Source of the DNA: Smittium mucronatum | Lineage: Eukaryota > Kickxellomycota > Harpellomycetes > Harpellales > Legeriomycetaceae | Reading direction: 5' to 3' | DNA length: 22,196 bases | Assembly (NCBI GenBank): GCA_001953115.1 | Contig: LSSL01001564.1 | Location: 1-22,196 of the forward strand | Part shown: in pieces, positions 18,159-22,196 of the stretch | Layout: the number at the start of each line of letters is the position of its first letter | Numbering within the stretch: the stretch's first letter is position 1 | Notes under the pieces: generated by a model | The model's database searches: none | Told to the model about the DNA's origin: nothing | What the model saw: only the letters and a program-made list of their open reading frames with translations | Position numbers and translations under genes: made by a program

Positions 18159-18308
18159 AATTAGTATATTTTTAGTAAATTTCTTGGCAAAATTACTCAC
18201 TGTGCAACATCAATATTGATTGGTTTAGGAAAATTAGTATGCTTTTGGTTAATTTAGTATGTTTTCAATAAATTTAAGCGATTTCAAAGTAAATTAGTAT
18301 GTTTTTGA
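18159..18308 (-). repeat. 155-bp repeat family, copy 2 (inverted)
   Basis: Its reverse complement matches 16694-16844 at high identity, including TTTGAAATCGCTTAAATTTA, the AACATACTAAATTAACC segment and the TTTTGCCAAGAAA end. It is directly followed by a 155-bp element starting at TTAA (18312). Confidence 0.75.
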
Positions 18309-18315
18309 TATTTAA

Positions 18316-18470
18316 TCTTTCATGACATTATTTATGACAAATATGTGTGATACTTTGATTTCCATTTGTATAAATTTAATTCTATTAGCTATATTGTATA
18401 TTAGGCAAATCAACTCAAAAGATTTTAGCGAATCGGAGTGAATAACAAATAATGAGGATAAGAGAAAATT
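18316..18470 (+). mobile_element. short non-autonomous element, relative of 18752-18921
   Basis: It starts after TTAA (18312-18315) with TCTTTCATGACATT and ends AAGAGAAAATT before CTAA. Aligned landmarks shared with the nested element are the opening CTTTC, a central TACTTTGATTT(C/A)CA, and a distal TT(A/G)GCGAAT(C/T)GGAGTG, at similar spacing. Similar length (155 versus 170 bp) and the same end context support a family with diverged copies. Confidence 0.4.
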
Positions 18471-18499
18471 CTAAACACAAGCTCTTTAATTGGTTTCAA

Positions 18500-18550
18500 A
18501 GATCTTTTGTGTGCTTCCGAGATATTTTGCGTGCTTCCGGGATCTTTTAT
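18500..18550. repeat. 20-bp tandem repeat, about 2.5 units
   Basis: The units are AGATCTTTTGTGTGCTTCCG (18500-18519), AGATATTTTGCGTGCTTCCG (18520-18539) and a partial GGATCTTTT. Confidence 0.8.
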
Positions 18551-18691
18551 TTATATCATAATCTTAACCAAACCCTAGATGAGTTTAAAAATATATGTGA
18601 ATTTCAGTAATCCCCTTTCAATAATTTCATTTGTTTTTTCAAACATTTTCAATGTTTTTTATTGGTTTTCTAAAAGTTTTTAGGTGTGATA

Positions 18692-19010
18692 ATAAAAATA
18701 TCCTAACTTATTTTGAAATCGCTTAACTTTCTTGAAAACATACTAGTTTAACTCTTTCGCCACTGGTGGGCCATTTCGTGCCATTTTCATATCCAATCTT
18801 TATATTACTTTGATTTACACATAAAAAATTAACAATCTATTTGTTAAATTGTTGAAGCTAGCAAATGGACATATTGTAATTTGGCGAATTGGAGTGCTTA
18901 ACACAAATGGAAACAAAAGAGTTCTAATAGCATACTAACTTTCCCAAACTGGTACAATTTTGATGTAACACAGGGAGTAGCTTTGCCAAGAAATCAACTA
19001 AAAATATCAT
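18692..19010 (+). repeat. 155-bp repeat family, copy 3, split by an insertion
   Basis: The left part (18692-18751) matches the first ~60 bp of copy 1. The right part (from about 18928) resumes at GCATACTAACTTTCC and runs to AAAATATCAT. In copies 1 and 2 the junction reads AAATTAACC then GCATACTAA, so the interrupting 170 bp entered at the TTAA present in uninterrupted copies. Confidence 0.7.
18752..18921. mobile_element. nested 170-bp insertion at TTAA (piggyBac-like MITE)
   Basis: The left tip CTCTTTCGCCACTGGTGGGC follows TTAA (18748-18751). The right tip ends AAAAGAG followed by TTCTAA (18922-18927). Terminal complementarity is short (CTCTTT(C/T)G). Comparison with uninterrupted copies 1 and 2 proves an insertion. 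The left tip resembles the CCCTTTC...GGGGCCA tip of the 748-bp element, and a diverged relative lies at 18316-18470. The right target duplication is imperfect (TTCTAA or CTAA). Confidence 0.55.
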
Positions 19011-19098
19011 CTTTCTAAAACGAATGAAAAGTCGAACGCACGTTGCATAGCCCCATGTTTCATATGGATTTTTGGGCTGAAAATAAATTGTTAAATTT

Positions 19099-19328
19099 AA
19101 AAAAAAGCCTTTTTATTAATGTTCAAGCTTAATTAACCACTTAAAACCTGATTTTTTGATTTCCAAGCCTGTTATGGTCATTTATCTATAAACTGCATAC
19201 TGGTTTTTATGCTAATCTAAGCCATTTTTCTCAACGATTTTTCTTATTTATCTATTGGGCATAACCAATGAATTTTAATAATTAAACCATATTCGGGTTT
19301 TGGGAGTGTATTTTGTGTTCATATTAGT
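19099..19328 (+). repeat. 230-bp inverted pair, left arm
   Basis: Well over 90% identical by eye to the reverse complement of 21070-21300. It runs from the A-run before GCC(T/A)TTTTATTAATGTTC to GTGTTCATATTAGT. There is no open frame and no clear terminal inverted repeat within the arm, so this is a dispersed repeat of unknown class, or one end of a 2.2-kb fold-back structure. Confidence 0.8.
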
Positions 19329-20164
19329 AAAATGAAAATTCCATTTGCATAGTGGAATATGAATTTTAGCAAGACTCGAAAAATATGTTGGGTTGCTTTT
19401 CATTTTTTGAAGAGAATACTAATAGACATAAGCCATTTAATTATATAAGATAGATATCTTAAAAGTAACTAAGTTACTAAATCCAGAAATGAAAATTAAT
19501 CCTTGCATAAGTATAAAACTTGTCTTTTTTATTCCCTTATGGATTTGTAGGGGTTAATAAGTTTTCTGGTCTTTAGCTTGTATTTCCTATAGGAATCACG
19601 ATTAGTGAAATTTTATTTTTCCAGAGTCCAAAAATATGCTATTTTTCTTAAAAAGGTGTAAAATTTTATTGTAGTTAAGAAATTCATTACATATTTTGGT
19701 AATTTGATTATATAAAGAAACACCCTATTTTTTATTTTAATAAGTTTATCTTTAAATAGATGATTAAGTTACATTGTATAATGATATATTGAGTTAGAAT
19801 ATTTTTCGAGTTTAGTGCATCATTCTTTTTATCATACTATAACATTAACACTTTTCTTGAAAAAAATTTCACTTATTGAGGAACTAAGGATAAAAATTTA
19901 TTAACGGGACAGTATATTTAATTTCAGCGTTAGAGGATAAACAATTTATAAAGTTAATTAAAATGAACTTGCTTTTAAGATTTATGTTTTTTTATTAAAG
20001 GGGTTTTAGAAGTCATCAAATTTAAATCAATTACTATAATGTAGCAGATTTGAAAATTTTTATAGAAAATAAACTAACTACAGAATCATGTAAAATGTAT
20101 TTAATATTAATTTTTAAAAAGTACTTTTTATATTAAAGCTTATTATAATTAAAAACTTTTTTTT
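19329..20164. other. AT-rich interior between inverted arms, no gene seen
   Basis: No open frame or motif was recognised. It lies inside the 19099-21300 inverted pair. Confidence 0.5.
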
Positions 20165-20289
20165 TTTTTACGGAAAACTTATTTTAAAGTTAATAAAAAG
20201 TTATAAAAACTAATTTAAAAAAAATTTAAAAAATTTTTACCCAACCCCCCTCTGCCGCTCTAGCAGCTCCATACCTTGAGGGCATTGGT
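20165..20289 (-). repeat. inverted pair, arm 2 (about 125 bp)
   Basis: Reverse complement partner of 17691-17830. The minus reading gives PMPSRYGAARAAEGGW, against PMPPKYGAARVAEGSC in arm 1. Confidence 0.7.
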
Positions 20290-21069
20290 ATAATTAAAAA
20301 CTTGTATTGAAAATATATTCAGCACTGCGCTATAGGAATTATAAAAAAAATGTCACCTTCTTAGTATATTAATATGATTTTATTTTATTTTTATAGTTGT
20401 CTGTCTTTTTCAAAAATGATTCTGTAAACTAATTCAAGAGCCCTTTCTATTTTTATTATTGGATTTCTCTTTAAATACATTAAAATAAATGATACCTATT
20501 GTTAAATATAAATACCGAAAAAGATATCATTTCACTAAGGGGGGGGGGGGATCTAAGGGTTTTTTGTATGATTTCTTTTTTCGGAAAAAATTCACTTGAT
20601 CAATACAATTAAAATTTTACTCTGATATTAGCGTTATATTTAGTTGTTATATTTCCTTCAATATAAGACCAGCTATTAACAAAAACAACGTCATATGGCT
20701 ACATTTTTATAATTTATTAAAAATCTGTAAGATATTAACGGTTTGTTTTATATTTAGGGATAACAGAAACAATTTAATCTGCTCCATTTAACATTTTGAT
20801 ATCTAGAATAGCCGTCAATGATTTTTAATTGTTTCCTATGATATGCTATCAATTTGAAAAAAAGATAATCCATGTCGAATTCCCGAAGGAATATAAGCTT
20901 CGGTTATATGATCCGAAAAAAGCGTTCTTAATATCTTAAAATTGGTAAATAAACTCTTATTTAGATTTTTTTTTTTTGACTCCGAAACACCCTCAAGTGT
21001 AAATCATCCAGAGCTAGGTCAGAAATGAGAGGTTAGCTGCCAAACATGTTCAACCCATACTTTTATTTG
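20290..21069. other. AT-rich spacer, no gene seen
   Basis: It contains a G12 run (20539-20550) and otherwise AT-rich sequence with no recognised frame. Confidence 0.5.
20539..20550. repeat. G12 homopolymer
   Basis: Twelve consecutive G in AT-rich DNA. It is complementary in composition to the C12 run at 14744-14755, but the flanks are unrelated. Confidence 0.9.
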
Positions 21070-21300
21070 ACTAATATGAACACAAAATACACTCCTAAAA
21101 CCCGAATATGGCTTAATTATTAAAATTCATTGGTTATGCCCAATAGATAAATAAGAAAAATCATTGAGAAAAATGGCTTAGATTAGCATAAAAACCAGCT
21201 TGCAATTTATAGATAAATGACCATAACAGGCTTGGAAATCAAAAAAAGCAGGTTTTAAGTGGTTAATTAAGCTTGAACATTAATAAAATGGCTTTTTTTT
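21070..21300 (-). repeat. 230-bp inverted pair, right arm
   Basis: Reverse complement of 19099-19328, from ACTAATATGAACAC to AATAAAATGGCTTTTTTTT. Confidence 0.8.
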
Positions 21301-21390
21301 AATACTGGCTAAAATAAAAATGCTAAGCTTATATATTAAGGACGTTGATAATTTCTCCACACTTACAAAAAACACATTTATAATTTCACC

Positions 21391-21440
21391 TATTCGCACG
21401 AAATTTCAAAAATTCGCACAGATTTCAATAATTTGCACGT
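21391..21440. repeat. 20-bp tandem repeat, about 2.5 units
   Basis: The units are TATTCGCACGAAATTTCAAA, AATTCGCACAGATTTCAATA and a partial ATTTGCACG. They lie inside an AT-rich 73-codon plus frame (21320-21541) that I do not consider a gene. Confidence 0.7.
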
Positions 21441-21713
21441 TTTTAAAGTTTTGTTCAATTAATGTGATGAAAAAACTACTAATTTTGCACAGAACAGTTT
21501 TTTTATTTTCACTAGGGAATAAATTAAAGCTTATCCACTAAATTTTTGTTATATTGTTGCCAGCGTTTAATTTGTAATAGCCTATGATTAGCAATACAAT
21601 AAACAAAAAAAAATTGAACAAGGAATTTATTATAACTTGTATATGTTAAATGTTTAGATTTTTTTAGCAATAATTGCACCTAAGAGTGAAATACCTTGCC
21701 GTGGTTTAGGGGC

Positions 21714-21747
21714 TTAATAGTGTACTTTTCGAAGTGCACTAAATTAA
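21714..21747. repeat. imperfect palindrome at the island edge
   Basis: TTAATAGTGTACTT (21714-21727) and AAGTGCACTAAATTAA (21732-21747) pair around TTCG. The motif TTTAGTGCAC recurs at about 21881-21890. Confidence 0.55.
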
Positions 21748-22141
21748 AATTCCGCACAGCTTTGTACTATTCTTGGTTGGGAATAGTGGAGACAGCGCAC
21801 AGCGATTCGGAGGACAGCGATTCCAGAGGAGGACCATCTAGAAACAGGAGGAACCGATCGTTTAGCACAGCCGAGACATAGTTTAGTGCACAAGTCCAGA
21901 GTTCGACAGTCAGACGGATCTCAGCGTCTAACAGCTATTTGTAGGAAAGCCATGTCTATCAATCCCACGTTTGGGTAGGAGCATAATTTTATTAATCCTG
22001 TTAGAAGTAGACTCTGACTAGGAGCTCAGTAGCTTTAATGAGCTATAGTTCTTTGACAAAGGGCTTAATTTTTGACTGCATGTAACCTCAATCACCCAGC
22101 CTACTTGAAGCAATACCAGGGGGGGTCATTTGGTTGGTAGA

Positions 22142-22186
22142 TTGAACCCTTTTCCCGTAGGTACACAGCCGGTAGTCCGGCAGAGG
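22142..22186 (+). repeat. diverged copy of the 17686-17730 segment
   Basis: Both are 45 bp and start TTGAACC, end GGCAGAGG, and share CCC, TAG and GC(T/C)G landmarks at matched positions, perhaps two-thirds identical. Plus-frame peptides align as IEPFSRRYTAGSPAEE and LEPMPPKYGAARVAEG. Confidence 0.35.
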
Positions 22187-22196
22187 AGCTTATTGT

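Larger units (their letters stand above)
21680..22196. other. GC-richer island at the right edge, probable retroelement or gene remnant
   Basis: G+C rises sharply here. The plus strand has a 61-codon frame (21696-21881) ending in a Ser/Asp/Arg-rich tail (SDSEDSDSRGGPSRNRRNRS). The minus strand is open across the same bases (for example LNDRFLLFLDGPPLESLSS). Further right, the plus strand reads YLKQYQGGSFGW, TAG, IEPFSRRYTAGSPAEELI to the window end. No domain is recognised and the true strand is uncertain. The last segment shares a 45-bp weak match with the island at 17686-17730. A retroelement leader with the start of gag is one reading. Confidence 0.3.

Noticed and set aside
21320..21541. 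73-codon plus-strand frame starting at ATG
   Set aside because: It spans a 20-bp tandem repeat and has AT-driven composition with no domain.
22120..22196. Possible tRNA or Pol III box (GGTTCAATC on the minus strand near 22142-22150; GGCAGAGG on the plus strand)
   Set aside because: The sequence flanking the B-box-like motif cannot form a T-arm stem, and no A-box lies at the right distance.
1..22196. CRISPR arrays, prokaryotic defence or integron-like systems
   Set aside because: No regularly spaced direct repeats or matching genes. Introns and the Zn2Cys6 gene show the DNA is eukaryotic.

Overview
This window looks like nuclear DNA from a very AT-rich fungus (about one quarter G+C by eye). 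The main evidence is one intact gene on the minus strand (11452 to 8775). It encodes a 784-residue Zn(II)2Cys6 transcription factor, a class essentially confined to fungi. It has three short GT-AG introns and a predicted 13-nt microexon. The gene itself is AT-rich, so the composition is genome-wide and not confined to repeats. An early-diverging, TE-rich lineage would fit, but the sequence does not fix the taxon.

Layout. 1-4150 is AT-rich sequence with no recognisable gene except one exon-like island near 3.0 kb. 4.15-8.0 kb is a graveyard on the minus strand: an F-box-like gene relic, a second unidentified relic, a Tc1/mariner-style MITE with a TA border and a 13-bp inverted terminal repeat, and a non-LTR (LINE) reverse-transcriptase relic. 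The regulator gene follows. It is bracketed by two inverted copies of one ~285-bp MITE (8049-8333 and 13748-14028). To its right, 14.26-15.41 kb holds collinear minus-strand peptide matches to TMD1-NBD1 of an ABCC/MRP-type ABC transporter, broken by stops and frameshifts. From 15.5 kb to the end the window is a mosaic of non-autonomous repeats: a 748-bp piggyBac-like element carrying a ~118-bp tandem array, three copies of a ~155-bp repeat (one split by a 170-bp insertion at TTAA), a 230-bp inverted pair, a 125-140-bp inverted pair that includes a possible gag-like peptide, and a GC-richer island at the right edge.

How it works together. Only the transcription factor looks functional. Its targets cannot be read from the sequence. 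The ABCC relic upstream of it on the same strand could be a remnant of a regulator-transporter neighbourhood, but that is speculation. No CRISPR array, tRNA, rRNA or conventional defence system was found. The most informative observations are the microexon, the nested and inverted non-autonomous elements, and the decayed genes that only appear when broken frames are joined.
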